Shown here one piece after another: positions 44,786-56,429 of a stretch of DNA of 64,000 nt (position 1 is its first letter; each line of letters starts with the position of its first letter). The position numbers and the translations under genes are program-made. The stretch spans positions 4,270,655 through 4,334,654 of the forward strand of contig JAUPFP010000013.1 in assembly GCA_036925085.1 (NCBI GenBank), read 5' to 3'. The notes under the pieces were generated by a model. That model made no database searches and had not been told where the DNA came from. It worked only from the letters and a program-made list of their open reading frames with translations. This stretch comes from Brachycybe producta. Its lineage: Eukaryota > Arthropoda > Diplopoda > Playtdesmida > Andrognathidae.

Positions 44786-45040
44786 GGGACAAACTAATCG
44801 TAGGTCACGAGGTGACCTACAATTTCAGTAAGCTATTTTGGAGAAGAACTGTGGGTCACTCAGTGACCTACACTTTTTTACATTCTGGAAGTTCCGCCCC
44901 GAAGACGCCCTTCTGCAACAAGCTTAATTTAACGTAACCCCACCTAATCACTGATATAAAAAAGTTACAAAGTGTAGGTCTCTGAGTGACCTACAGTTAT
45001 GAATTGTAGGTCACCTAGTTTACTTATGATTAGTCTGTTT
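44786..45040. mobile_element. MITE with gtaggtcac palindromes
   Basis: The inverted ends (g)acaaactaatcgtaggtcac and gtaggtcacc...gattagtctgtt enclose two further gtaggtcac/gtgacctac pairs. A half copy is at 14249-14384. Confidence 0.8.
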
Positions 45041-45933
45041 CGATTAACCTGAGTTCGACATTCACTGGCTCATAAAACATCTTAAGGTGTTTATTCATGT
45101 TCTTACTTTTAAGAATTAACTTTTATAGACCAATAATGTCAAATAAATTGGTTTGTTCTAGTCAGAAAACCATAAAATTCGATCATTTTTAAACTATTGA
45201 TATAAAATATAGTTTGAAAGGTATCGTAAAAATGAAAATCTTTTAAGTGATTACATTGAATCTTCTAGTTTGAGAAAAGTATTTCAATTTCTAATTGTAC
45301 CTTTTGGAGGGAATAATTAAAGTTCTTAGGGTCAAAGTTATGATTTCTGTAATTTCCTATTGTGATGAAATTGAAAAATCATGAATTTTTCTTTTTTTTT
45401 TTTTCATAGAAAGGTTTCTTTCTATTAAAAACTTTTTTTTTGTAGCTTATGTTTTTTTTTTTCTTGAGTACCCAACCACTCTGTAATGGTGTTGAAGTTG
45501 GCTTTTGGGCATCTTTGTTTTGTACTTATTTCTTTCTTCTTCATCTTCTTGTTTTCTGATCATTTGCCCATTTTACCAGAAAATCTCAAGGGGTTATCGT
45601 TTCTGGTTGAATGCACTTTTCTTCTTGTTGTTCTGGCCTTAGAAATACTTTCTCATCACCCTGGATTCTCTTTCCATTCATCTCTTTAAGAGAAGCACAC
45701 ACAAAAAAAAGAACTTAAAAGACCACCAACCCCATCCCTTTTTTTGGGGGGGTGGAGGTGGAGGGAGGACTTTTATTTGTTAGCTTCACTTTCCATTTTC
45801 AATGTCTTCTTTCAATTTGAAATCATTCATTACCTACTCTCAATATATATATTTATACATCATTCTTATAGGTTTTTTATCGAGTTACACGTAGAGAGGT
45901 GTATATTTTTTTAACGGAAAAAAACTTAAGTTT
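45041..45933. other. Intron-like T-rich sequence
   Basis: Poly-T runs and a G-rich patch at 45743-45768. No gene recognised. Confidence 0.4.
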
Positions 45934-46315
45934 TTAGGGTTGGTTTATACTCCCTTGCTAAGCGGCAAAGCAGCCTGCGAAGCTTCAAAAATGACGTCAG
46001 AGCTTCAGGTTTTTGCCTTCGCCAGAGCATGAAGCTAGCTTTGAAATTGTTCAACTTTTCAAAGCTTAGCAACTCAAAGCACCAATCAGGAAACGGATAG
46101 ACAAAAGGGGTGAATAAGTCACACCTTTTTTCTTCCAGAAGGGGAAGGGTTCTATTGTTTTGTGTATCTGTTTTATAGGATATAAAGGTCATAATATAGG
46201 GTAAACTTTGCAAGACCACATGTATGTGTGAACAAGCTAAGCTTTGGGGAGCTAATTTTACAGAACTTCAAACCTTGCAAATCTTAGCAAAGTTTGGAGT
46301 ATAAACCAACCCTAA
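45934..46315. mobile_element. MITE with perfect 20-bp ends
   Basis: TTAGGGTTGGTTTATACTCC at 45934-45953 and its exact reverse complement at 46296-46315. The interior has further inverted similarity (gcaaagc / gcttagc words). No coding content. Confidence 0.88.
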
Positions 46316-46391
46316 GAGTTGCATTCTGAATGACTGCTTAAGTCAAAGGCAGTGCTAAACCCATGAACCCGTTTTTATAAAATGTATATTT

Positions 46392-46941
46392 TAGAGGTGG
46401 GTCGAATCCTAGATTATCTTAAATCCGAATCCGAATCCTAAAAGGTTCTCGAATCTCCAGTATTATTCATTAAGAAGATATAAATAAATGAAATAATAAA
46501 ATATTTATTAAGCCAAGTCTGTCTGTGTATGTGTAATGCTGTACAAACAAGGACAAAAATCTTTAAGCAAACACATGTGAAAGTGGTGGGGGAGAGGGGA
46601 GAAGGAAACGTCCTTCATTGAGTAACCTTCAGTACTTGAATAAAATAGTTAAACTAGAATGTCCCATCATGTATGACGGGTTACCCCACTAATATTAAAT
46701 TATTAAAAATAAGAAAAACAGTGTGGCACTCAGGGTCGCCATAAGGTGATATTGGTGATCTGGGTACCACCCAAATTGCAACAGTTGGACGGTTTTTTTT
46801 TTGTTAGTGAACGCTGCTATTGGACGTCATTAAAGTTAAAACTAATTTTACCAAAGTTTTTAACAGGTTTTTTTCGAGTTTTCGAATCTCGAATATTTTT
46901 CAAGATTCGCGGGATTCGAAGATCCAAATGTCCCATTCCTA
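46392..46941. mobile_element. hAT-type MITE (tagaggtggg ends)
   Basis: Ends tagaggtggg and cccattccta. The flanks gtatattt (46384-46391) and gtatattc (46942-46949) are an 8-base duplication with one mismatch. Interior with repeated gaatccgaatcc/ttcgaatctcg. The same family lies in opposite orientation at 52048-52494. A fragment of the gacgggttacccc repeat (see 60720-61685) is nested at about 46650-46690. Confidence 0.85.
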
Positions 46942-46960
46942 GTATATTCAAAAATAGACT

Positions 46961-46995
46961 CTGAAGATGACTACAATTGCAGTCGAAACGTCAGC
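46961..46995 (+). other. Hammerhead-ribozyme-like core motif
   Basis: ctgaaga, then a short stem (gact ... agtc), then gaaacgtc: the order CUGANGA - stem II - GAAA of a hammerhead core. Penelope-like elements and retrozymes carry such motifs, and ...gtcgaaacgtc is a common end of such repeats. I could not identify a complete third stem with a cleavage site, so this may be a decayed copy. Confidence 0.35.
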
Positions 46996-47396
46996 CATTT
47001 GTGTAAAATTTTAAAATTACTTTAATATTAAATTGTTTTAAATACAAAAAGGTGTTCTCATTATTCTTAAACCTAAGAATTTGGAACATTACTGTTAAGA
47101 AGAACTAATTTAATAGGGCTAAGCAATAGTTAAGAAACCGACCCGAAGTTCCCATTCCTGACTCTCTGATTATTCTGGCTTGAAGAGGAACTATTCCACG
47201 GATGCTAACACATCGAGGCATCCAGTGAAGTTGCTTGTTTATCTCAAAGTTTTCTTGGAAAAAAAATATAAGAACGGAACTTTATTTGCTAATTTTGCTA
47301 AATAAACCTTTTTCTGTTTGAAGTGGAGTGGGCAAATTAGCATAATTCAAATTGGTATAAAATAAAAAAAACCTTTTTGAATATTGCAATGAAACG

Positions 47397-47968
47397 ACCT
47401 TAAAAAGTGGCCATTCACAATGGAATGTGGACTGATCGAGATTGCTGATCTCATCTCTCGCATTCCAGATTCGTCCCTTTTTTTTTATTAGTCATTGACA
47501 TCTGGATCCGATCTGACGGATGTCAAGAGGTTTTCTTATGCGAATGCATATGTTTTATCTCTCAGATCTCACGGATCTGATCTTTTTTTCCCCCCCCCCA
47601 TTCATGTTGGCCCTACGTATATACAGATCTTGACTGATGTCAGTCTCAGACCCCTTAATCGACATTTTTTGGTGGATCTAGACTAGTGACCTACATGAAG
47701 CCCATGGGACGGTGGGCTTTTGGGCTGGGCTTGGATCGGCATATTTATGTTAAAGGCCTGTGGGTCTGGGCGTCGTGGGTCTGGTGGGCTTCGTGGGCCT
47801 TGTGGGCTGGGCCCAGCATAAAGTCTCATGGGCTGGGCTGGGCTGGGCTTCAAAATTTTACTCAATGTAGGTCTCTAATCTAGACTCACAGATATGATCT
47901 GATGAGCCGTTCACGATGGGATGAACACCATATCCGGACTGACAGTCCCGATCCCATTGTGAATAACA
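47397..47968. mobile_element. MITE (attcacaatgg ends) hosting a GC-rich hAT MITE
   Basis: ttaaaaagtggccattcacaatgg on the left and cccattgtgaataacacctt on the right form imperfect inverted ends. Internal gatctgac/gtcagatc-like words pair as well. The element at 47684-47877 interrupts it. Confidence 0.6.
47684..47877. mobile_element. GC-rich hAT-type MITE with perfect 8-bp target duplication
   Basis: ATCTAGAC lies on both sides (47676-47683 and 47878-47885). The ends tagtgacctacatgaag and ctcaatgtaggtctcta are inverted. The interior is a degenerate GGGCT/GGGCC repeat, far richer in G+C than the surroundings and asymmetric (G-rich on the plus strand). Confidence 0.9.
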
Positions 47969-48802
47969 CCTTAATACCTGAAAACAACATTCCAGTTGTA
48001 ATTGCAACTTTTAATTATTGAATTTATTGTTCAAAACAAAATTTAAATTAAGAGATTTGTTTGTTAGAATTGAGACCCATGTTTTCAGAAATATCAAATT
48101 TTTCCACTTAATTTTGCGTCTATGGCGTCATGGAGCACGTGCAACTCTTGAGTGTCTTGGCTCTTTTATCTTCATCACGTAATTTTGACATAAACCCAAA
48201 TTTTTATTCACTAACGGATCTTAGGGAGGTTTTTTTTTTGCTTTTAATTTGAAACTAGGCCACATAATAAAAATTGTTGATCGACAACATCTAATATTTT
48301 CATAGCTCTATATATATAATATAACTTCATAACAAAAAATATTCATATATATATATATCCATCCTGTGTGACAATTCATGCATATTTTTTGTTATCTTGA
48401 GTTGTGTTTTTTTATTATAGATGTGTTTTATGCTTGATTCTTTCTAAATTGTGAGATCCTTGTTGTTTCTCCCTTGAAGCAAATGTTTTCGTTTTTTATG
48501 CTGAGAAGATTATATTAATATAACGAAGTGCATTCATCCATGTTATGTTTTTTATAGTATTAGTAATCCAATTTGTCCATGGATGGAGGGCCCCCCAACC
48601 CATCATATTTTCATAAAAGACAATTTTGTGCCACTTGAACAAAGTTCGAAACAATATTCATTCACAAAATTTCACACAGTTAATATTTTGTTTTTTTGAA
48701 AAAAAAAAAGTTAAGATTTGGGGGTGTGAAGAGAAAAGTCTAACGGGTTAAAATACAGTAGAACATCGACTAAAAAGCAGCGACTAAGGTGGAAAATGTA
48801 AT

Positions 48803-48964
48803 GCAGAGGCGAGTCAAGCTGCGAGGTAAGCAGTGCGTATGTATTTCATGTAGATGCATGAAGTGCTGCTACATGAAGCTGATCAATTGAAAAATATATA
48901 CAGTGAATATCTATTACCGTAGCTCGCAGCTTGAATCACAATGTGGATCTTGACTCGCCTCTGC
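48803..48964. mobile_element. MITE with gcagaggcgagtcaag ends
   Basis: gcagaggcgagtcaagctgcgag at the left and its imperfect reverse (ctcgcagcttgaa ... cttgactcgcctctgc) at the right. Related words at 49270-49500 (gcgagtgaagagcc, cttgactcg) mark a second, decayed copy. Confidence 0.75.
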
Positions 48965-49499
48965 CACTATATTTTCAGCCTAATACCTTAAATGTGTTTA
49001 CGTGAATTATACGGAATCCAGTTAAGGACATGAACACCAAATAAAAATCGACTTTTATTATTAATATTTTAAATTGAAATACTAAGTCTATATTTTGTCA
49101 ATAGTTTATATAATTATATTTAAGTATTAACTCAATATTTTCAGATTATTAACCCGAATAAATTGAATTCGACATATGTTTGTTTGCCCTTCACAGGGCT
49201 CTGTAGAAGACGTTTATTATTTAAATGGCATTTAAATTATCAGGGGTGTACTAGGTATAAGGGTAAAATCATAGTGTAGATGCGAGTGAAGAGCCAAGGT
49301 GCGAGTTAAGAAAAAGGTAGATATTTCAATTGATCAACACATAGTGATGCACAATTTCTTTTGAAGCCCAGTTCCATTTCACTTTCTGGCACAGAGTAGT
49401 AAACATGGTATTAAACTTACATATTATTAACCTCAAGAAATTCCTCGAATCCTAAAATCCTTGCATCACCTGCTAGGCTCTTGACTCGACCCTAAGGTG

Positions 49500-49900
49500 T
49501 AGACTGGAGCTGCGACTTTAGAGTCGCATGCAAGAGGCTCTGTTAGTGCTGAAGACATGTGACATGGGGCACTTGTGTCACTAAAGATTCTCATCTTCGA
49601 AAAGCCGCTTTTAAAAATATTTGTAACATCTAAGTACAAAAAAAAAGCATCTTATAAGAAAACATTAGCCTACACCATACTTTTTATTTCCTATTTGAAC
49701 GCTCAGAAAGGGAGAAAAAGCTCGGATGGCAGCCACAACTAGCAAATTGGTTCCTTCAGTTTTATCATTAGCATTGACATAGTACAACTGATTTAATGAT
49801 AACGGGTAAAATGAAGAAACCAAATCGCCAGTTGTGTGTGTGTGCAATCACGGTTTTTTCTAATATTCTTTGCGTTCAAATGGGATACAACAAATCATGG
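49500..49900. repeat. Dispersed ~400-bp repeat, copy 1
   Basis: Similar to 55240-55580: shared order of gctaaagatt-type word, cccgcttttaaaaa, taacatct, aagaaaacattaacct, tttgaacgctcagaaa, attggttcc-type and cgccagttgt words. Unknown element; no coding content. Confidence 0.6.
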
Positions 49901-50062
49901 AGTTAATAAGTTAATGTTTTCTTAATTTATCAGATATGTTTTTATTATAATTAAGACATTTAAAATATTTTAAAAGTGGTTTTTTCTAAGAGACAATAAT
50001 AGGTGCCTCACTATACTCACTTCCACAGTGATAACGGGAGCTTCTTACAAAAAAAACACTTT

Positions 50063-50268
50063 ACAGGTAGTTAGAAATCGGGAAGAACTTCAGTTGGCTC
50101 CGCCCTTGTTATGACGATCAGAAACTTCTAATTGGTTGGTGATGTAGTTTTACGTCACATGCTCCGCCCTTTTCAACGTCGAACCACACAACAAACCAAT
50201 TAGAAGTTGCCGGTCGTCATAACAAGGGTGGAGCCAACTGAAGTTCTCTCCGATTTCTAACTGCCTGT
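50063..50268. mobile_element. Fold-back MITE, family F1
   Basis: Same ends and arms as 38080-38286 (acaggtagttagaaatcggg ... cgatttctaactgcctgt). No clear target duplication, so it may have lost flanking bases. Confidence 0.83.
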
Positions 50269-51334
50269 AAAATTGTCACAATGGTATTCTTAAAATAAGC
50301 TTTTTATTGCAATTTTATATTCTCGAATTTATTTCGTAATTCACTTAAAGTTTGACCATAATCGAAAGAAATTGTGTCAACATACAAAAACTTCGGTCAT
50401 TCGGAAACTACTTTCATCTGTTTATTTTTTAAAAAAGAAATCAACGCGAAAATTGTCTTGCATGATTCAGGTTACTTTTCTAGTTAATAAAATCCTTAGT
50501 TTGTTCTTGATGATGCTTCCAAAATCGCAGAATAACTAGTGTTAAAGGAGACATTTTTACTGAACAACTGAAAACTTAACCATTGAAATTGTGGTTACTT
50601 GAACTCATTTTCGTCTACTAAGTCGACTCTCAATTTATTTCAATTCTTTGGTTTGAAGTTGTGTATCATAAATAATAAAGAAAATGTGGTCGATTTTTAT
50701 TGAATCTGTTTGAAAACTAGTCCTAGATTGACACTTAGCATATTATCGTCTCACACTATTCTTTTCTTATGTTTTCTCTTCTTTTATTAGGTTTCAGGCC
50801 GATTTTGTTCTTTTTTTTTCTCTGGTTTTTATGAAGATTTATAGTTGATTTTATTTTTCAAACTTTTCAACAACCACCAAGTCTTATTTTTTTCTTCTCA
50901 GATGCTATATTGCCATTACAATGGTATTAGTGTTTTTAAAGTGAGACGCGAGGACTTTTTTTTTTCAAAATCTAATCAAATTCATTGAATTCTGTAATAA
51001 GTTTTCTTCCTTGAAAAGCTCTGTAATCGTAATTTTTTGGCCCAAATTCAACCTTTCATTTTAACTTCAACTATGCTGCGTTTGAACTAAATAACTCCTC
51101 TGCTGTAGGCCCTCTGGGCTAACTTGTAATTATATTCAAATTCAATTATAAAAATGTTGTTCATGAATATTAAATAAAACAATTTTTTTATGATTCCCCA
51201 ATAAGGTTTCATTACACATGTGTGGAAAATAAAAAGCAGAAATTGAAACTAAATATTAGAAAAGTTTCTTCTGTGTCGAGTTGATAGTCTTGTACTAATG
51301 ATACGGACTAATTACTAGTAATTAATCAGTATCA
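50269..51334. other. Intron-like AT-rich sequence
   Basis: Long T-runs, no gene recognised. Lies between the two host exons. Confidence 0.4.
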
Positions 51335-51952
51335 CCGTAGAAAAATGAGCCAATTAAAAAGATTCCATACCGATACAAGGGTGGACTTGGTATTCGGCAT
51401 GGAAATTAGTCAATTAAGGCGCATTCACACTAGGCTGGTTTACAAGCCGCTGGTTGCTTCTGGCTATTAGCAGCAACAGCAAGCGGCAGCTGCTTTGGGT
51501 TCACACGTGTCCTGTCACTGCTTGTATGAGCAGCGCACGTCATCCAATCACCGTCTTTGCAAAAACACAAAATCTAAGAACAACCAACCCAAGCAGTGGA
51601 GTTTCAACTACCCACTAGGGTCACTACCAGCGACCCTGGCTGGTAGCAGCAGGAAAAGAGTCACAGGACCAGCTAGTAGCTGCTAAAGTTGGACATGTTC
51701 AACTTCACCAGCCGCTATTAAAATCACGGGCCTGCTGGGGAAAGCAGCTGCTGGTAGCAGTTCACACTAGGCTGCTAGAGGGCTACAACCAGCCAGCAGC
51801 TCGGAAACCAGCCTAGCGTGAATGCGCCATTAGTGAAGTTAATACAGACTGGATGTCCATAGAAAGTGCGCCAATTTAGAATTTTTTTCTTGCGGATACA
51901 GAGTCCACTTTGTATCGGTATGAACATTTCTTAATTGGCACATTTTCTACGG
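51335..51952. mobile_element. MITE (ccgtagaaaaatg ends) interrupted by a second MITE
   Basis: The outer ends ccgtagaaaaatgagccaatt and aattggcacattttctacgg are inverted and continue with ataccgatacaa / ttgtatcggtat. The CAG-rich MITE of the 42294 family (ends ggcgcattcacactaggctgg) is inserted at 51418-51828. Confidence 0.82.
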
Positions 51953-52047
51953 TTATTATTGACTAGTCAGTATCAATCATAAAAACGATTACCCAGACCC
52001 ATTTTTCTTTACAGTTTTTGCTTTTTTTCACGTTCAAGAGTTTTTAC

Positions 52048-52494
52048 TAGAGGTGGGGCATTCGAATGGGCAATTCGAATTCTCGAATCTCGCAAATCTT
52101 GAAAAAATATTCAAGATACGAAAACTCGAATCTTCGCGCTTTTTTCGTCTTTCGAATCCTAACCTAAAAAAAAAAAACTTTTAAAAACTTTGGTAAAATT
52201 AGTTTTAACTCCATTGACGACCAATAGAAGCGTTCATTAACAAAAAAACCCGGCGATTGTTGCAATTTCGGTGGTTATCCGGATCACCAATGGATCACCT
52301 TGTGGTGACCCTGAGTGCCACACTGTGTTTTTTATTATTAATAATTTAATATTAATATTATTTCAATTATTTTTATCTTCTTAATGAATAATATAGGATT
52401 TTAATATGAATGATTCGAGATTTGGGAGATTCCAGGGATTCGAGAACCTTTTAGGATTCGGATTCGAGAAAATTTAGGATTCATCCCATCTCTA
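52048..52494. mobile_element. hAT-type MITE (tagaggtgggg ends)
   Basis: gtttttac (52040-52047) and gttttcac (52495-52502) flank it (8 bases, one mismatch). Same family as 46392-46941, opposite orientation, with the shared acaaaaaaacccggcgattg-like interior. Confidence 0.85.
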
Positions 52495-52599
52495 GTTTTC
52501 ACAAATATACAAAATAGAAAACACTTCAAGGAGATTAATTTTTATGATTTGTAGAAGAGGATAGAAAGAATTGAAAGAATGAGGAGGAGGGAGAGACCG

Positions 52600-52757
52600 A
52601 CAGGCAATTAGAAAACGGAATGAACAGAAGTTGGCTCCGCCCTTTTTATGTAGAATGGCAGCTTCTAATTGGTTGGTTATGTAGTTTTACGTCACATGCT
52701 CCGCCCTTTTCAACGTCGAACCACACAACAAACCAATTAGAAGTTGCCGTTTGTCAG
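52600..52757. mobile_element. Fold-back MITE, family F1, truncated on the right
   Basis: Starts acaggcaattagaaaacgg and reaches the second ccaattagaagttgcc arm, then stops. The right tip is missing. Confidence 0.78.
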
Positions 52758-53583
52758 GAGCAACCTTTGAAGAAAACCATCATACTGTTGACGTCACAAA
52801 CTCTGAAAAGTAAAAAAAAATCAGAATTTTGAGAAAAGAAATAGTTTATTTTTATTAAACGATTGAAAAAATAGTTAGGTAAGAATCACACGCGCTGAAA
52901 ACGGGTAGAAATTAGATATAGAATTTAAAAATCACAATAATTTCCATTGTTATTTGCATTGAAAGATATATGGGACTTCTGCTAAAAATGCCTTACAAAA
53001 TGAAATTCAGTGGGATTTTTATTGTGTGTGTGTGATTCTCCCCTTACAAGTTAATAAGAAATTCTGAAAATAGTTAGAATTTTTGGAATGTGTTAAGAAT
53101 AATGATATAGAAGTCAGTTTATTATTCTTTGTTACCTCGTTTATATCACCCAGAACACATTTTACAAATTGTTATCATAGATTAATATATAATAAATCAT
53201 TAACTGTTTCATATATTGATTTCATTTTTGAGTATGTTCACGTTTATATGTCAACGTAAATACAGTAATACACACAAAAAAAACCCACATCAGAACATCC
53301 ATTGTATTATTCCGTTCTGGAGAAATGTAGCCCGGAACGATTTTGGCATTCATACAGTACATAGACTTCTTTATTGTCGTAGTTTCTAAATGTATCTTAA
53401 TGTTAATTTGTGCTTTTTTTTAGAGCAACAAATATATATATTTGTAAAAAAAAAAGTTTACATCCTAAATGCAAATCTTTAAATTACATATGTGTGTGTG
53501 TTAGTAAATTTATTTTGTGAGCCACTAAGGAAATATTTAATTATATACTATTTCATTTTTTATTTCATTTTGTTTTGTTGCAG
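52758..53583. other. Intron-like sequence before a splice acceptor
   Basis: AT-rich, ending in a pyrimidine-rich tract and ttgcag at 53578-53583. No gene. Confidence 0.45.
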
Positions 53584-53655
53584 CTGAAGGCATTCTATGT
53601 GGATGTGTTATCACCCCTAGAAACGAATTTGGAAAAGGACACAAAAGTAATTCAG
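53584..53655 (+). CDS. Host-gene internal exon, possibly I-BAR/BAR domain
   Basis: 72 bases, 24 codons, phase 0 at both ends, after a TTGCAG acceptor and before CAG/GTAGAT. Reads L-K-A-F-Y-V-D-V-L-S-P-L-E-T-N-L-E-K-D-T-K-V-I-Q, an amphipathic helix-like segment. Its phase matches the end of the exon at 43969-44030, implying a 9.6-kb intron filled with MITEs. The next exon was not found in the window, or lies among short segments I cannot distinguish from noise. Confidence 0.5.
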
Positions 53656-54949
53656 GTAGATTGAAGTTTTTAATTTGATGTCCAACTTTTTCTTATTTTT
53701 ATTCTCTCTCTCTCTCTCTCTCTCCCTCTCTATATCTCTCTTTTCTTTCTTTCTGTACCTCATCTCAAAATACATTTTAGTTTTACATGTAAATCAACCC
53801 AATTCTTATGGAAAGTAGTCATAAATTGGGTCTTGAGTCAGAAAAGTTTCTTCTCAAAGTATAAGTTGTCTCATTTTGTTGTTGTTGTTGTTGGTTGTTG
53901 GTTACACACACACACATATTATTACATCCAATGAGAAAGTTGTTTAGTCAACTTTTTAGTATATAGACAAGACACACTGAATGCAAAACGTGCCTCGATC
54001 ACAATGCAAATTGTATGTATGCAAAATAGAAAGATGAAATTTTATTTTATAGCAGCTAGTTTCAGTTTCCTTAGTGTGTCTTGTCGGTTTCTTTTTTATC
54101 TACTGATATTTTTTGTATAAAAGAGAGGCACTTCTTGAAGTCTCTCTCTTACAAAGTCACTTTCTTCTAAACAATACACTTTAAATGCTTGTTGTAAAGA
54201 AACACCCACATACAACCAAACGGGGTTGTGTGTGTGTGCATTTTCTTAAAGTTGTTATCCAAGAAAAGTGTTTTTCTTGTGTCTTTTAAAGGTGTATCTG
54301 TTTAATGTAAAACAATAGAGGTAAAGAAAATAGTGGGGTTTTTTTAAAATAGGGCAACAAAAGATTTAAAGAGTCTGTAGGTAACTATAGACTTACATAT
54401 AAAAAGCACAAGTGCTCAGTAAAATGTATTTGATAGTAGTCCCAATGCTATTGGCCACTCAACTTATCAGAAGTGATTTTCTTTTAGTTGAAATTCATTG
54501 TTTGTTAGAAACAAGTATAGACTAAAAGAATCACATAAAAGTAATTTCATGATTACACCTTTTCGAAAATAAATTTACATGGCATTAAATTGTCCTAGAC
54601 AAAACAAAGAAACAAATAAAACGTTCTTCGTAAGTTTTGAACTGCAAAGTTAAAAGTTAATTCACTAGGCGCATTTTTAAACTATCATAAAATGATTTTT
54701 TTAAAAAGATATTTGGTTTGAGTTTAGGGCAAATTTAATTTCTAGCTGACGCCTCGGTGGGTAGCACCGTGGAAATTGTCTTTGCTGGGTGGCGGGGGGT
54801 GGGGGGGTGTCCCATGTTAGAATTCCAGTTTTCCAGTTGATGCTTGGTGTTTGTGTTTGTCTTTCGTAATTTCTCCGCAATTGCTAAGTTTAGCGTCAGG
54901 TAGGGCATCCGACTCGTATGCCGCATCTTTCATAATCTCATTTCACTGA
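53656..54949. other. Intron-like sequence with microsatellites
   Basis: (TC)n at 53703-53740, a GTT run near 53878-53893 and a G-rich patch near 54788-54808. No gene recognised. Confidence 0.45.
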
Positions 54950-55140
54950 CCCTTTACAATTACAATTAGTACTCTGCTAGCAGTTAAATAGGGCTATGGC
55001 AGAGGGACATAAAAGTTTACATGCAGCAGTAAGCATTGTCAAGCACATATATATAAAAAAACAAAATGAATATACAATTGTCAATCCCACAAAACAAAAT
55101 TATCCCCATTCACACCTAGAATAAGGGCAAATTTAATTTG
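54950..55140 (-). mobile_element. CR1-type LINE 3' end, 5'-truncated
   Basis: Minus strand. Contains the gtccctctgccatag / gctgctagcagagta block found at the 3' end of the LINE at 19507-24366, ending in attgtaattgtaa repeats instead of ttcaaa repeats. No coding part left. Confidence 0.72.
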
Positions 55141-55229
55141 GACATTATTGTCCATGGCTAAATGATCCTGTTCAAATAGTAACGAAAGGCAATAAATTTT
55201 AAGAACCATCCCAAATCTTTAAGGAATGT

Positions 55230-55680
55230 TAGAGGTGCTGGACTTGAGTAGGGGAGCTTGCATTGCTAAAGATTATTGTCGCGTAGAAAACCCGCTTTTA
55301 AAAAAATGTTTAACATCTTAATTACAATAAAAAAAATCATATCGCCTGATTAAGAAAACATTAACCTATTTATATAAATTGTTGTTTGAACGCTCAGAAA
55401 TGGATAAAAAGCATTGATTGTACTCAAAACTGGCTGAAATTGGTTTCGTCATTTTTCTGTTAGCGTTGGCATAGTAATGAAACGATGACAGCGGGGTTAA
55501 TACTAATGGAAAAAGGAAGTAACCAATTTGCCAGTTGTAGATGCAATTGAGACTTTTCTACTTTTCTGAGCGTGCAAATCTTGCTGGCGATTATTGCTCT
55601 GTCTGTACTAGGCTTTAGAGTGCAATATGTTTTCAATGAACAATTGGAAGGCAATCCTTGTCTTCATTTATGGTGTGTTT
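55230..55680. repeat. Dispersed ~400-bp repeat, copy 2
   Basis: Second copy of the repeat at 49500-49900, more diverged. No coding content. Confidence 0.58.
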
Positions 55681-56429
55681 TCCCCCATTCAAAAGCTATG
55701 TTGATGCAAACTGGACCTCATTGTTTCGAAAGTTGCGAATTATGATAAAATGCAACTTCGAAAATGAATTGTAACTATTTCTTTTTTTACCAAAATACTT
55801 TTTGGCAGACCTGAGCCTTGAACCATTTTTATTTCAATTTTTAAATCAAAAATGGAATTGAAGTTTTGTTTACCTGTTTTTTTTTTGAACAGTTGTTCAG
55901 CTAAAACGTATTGTTTGTCAGTTTTTTCAATCTTATTTTTGTGTAAAATTCAGAAGGAATGTTTTTTTTTTCTTTCTTTTCTAAAAAATCTTTTGTCCTC
56001 TTGTATCTTTTATTGTAGATATGATCTAAACATTACTTTTGTTTGGAAAGCCCCCCCTCCCTTTTTCCCTCATACCCCTCCACCTTCCTCCCTTTATTTC
56101 TCGCTAAAGGTGTCTTATTAAATTTTTTTGGCCCCTCTGGAGATATGTTGGTTTATTTTTTTATGTTTTTTGTTTCCATTAAAAAGTTGAACGTCATGTT
56201 TTGGAAAAAAAAATACTCTTCAAAGTCCCTTTAGGTGTTTTATAAAACTGTTTTTTTATGAGACGAGGTATGTGTTTTTTTTAAAGATCGATAGTTTTTT
56301 GTCAGATTTCTCGCTTTTAACACTGATCCAATTGGATTAATTCTGCTCAAAGTTGCACAAGTAAAAAAATATAGAGAGAAAAGCAAAGGAGAAGAAGACC
56401 TTTTACTATAAATATAACCACCAACTATT
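55681..56429. other. T-rich spacer
   Basis: Poly-T and poly-C patches (56050-56095). The open frames here are low complexity. No gene recognised. Confidence 0.45.
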
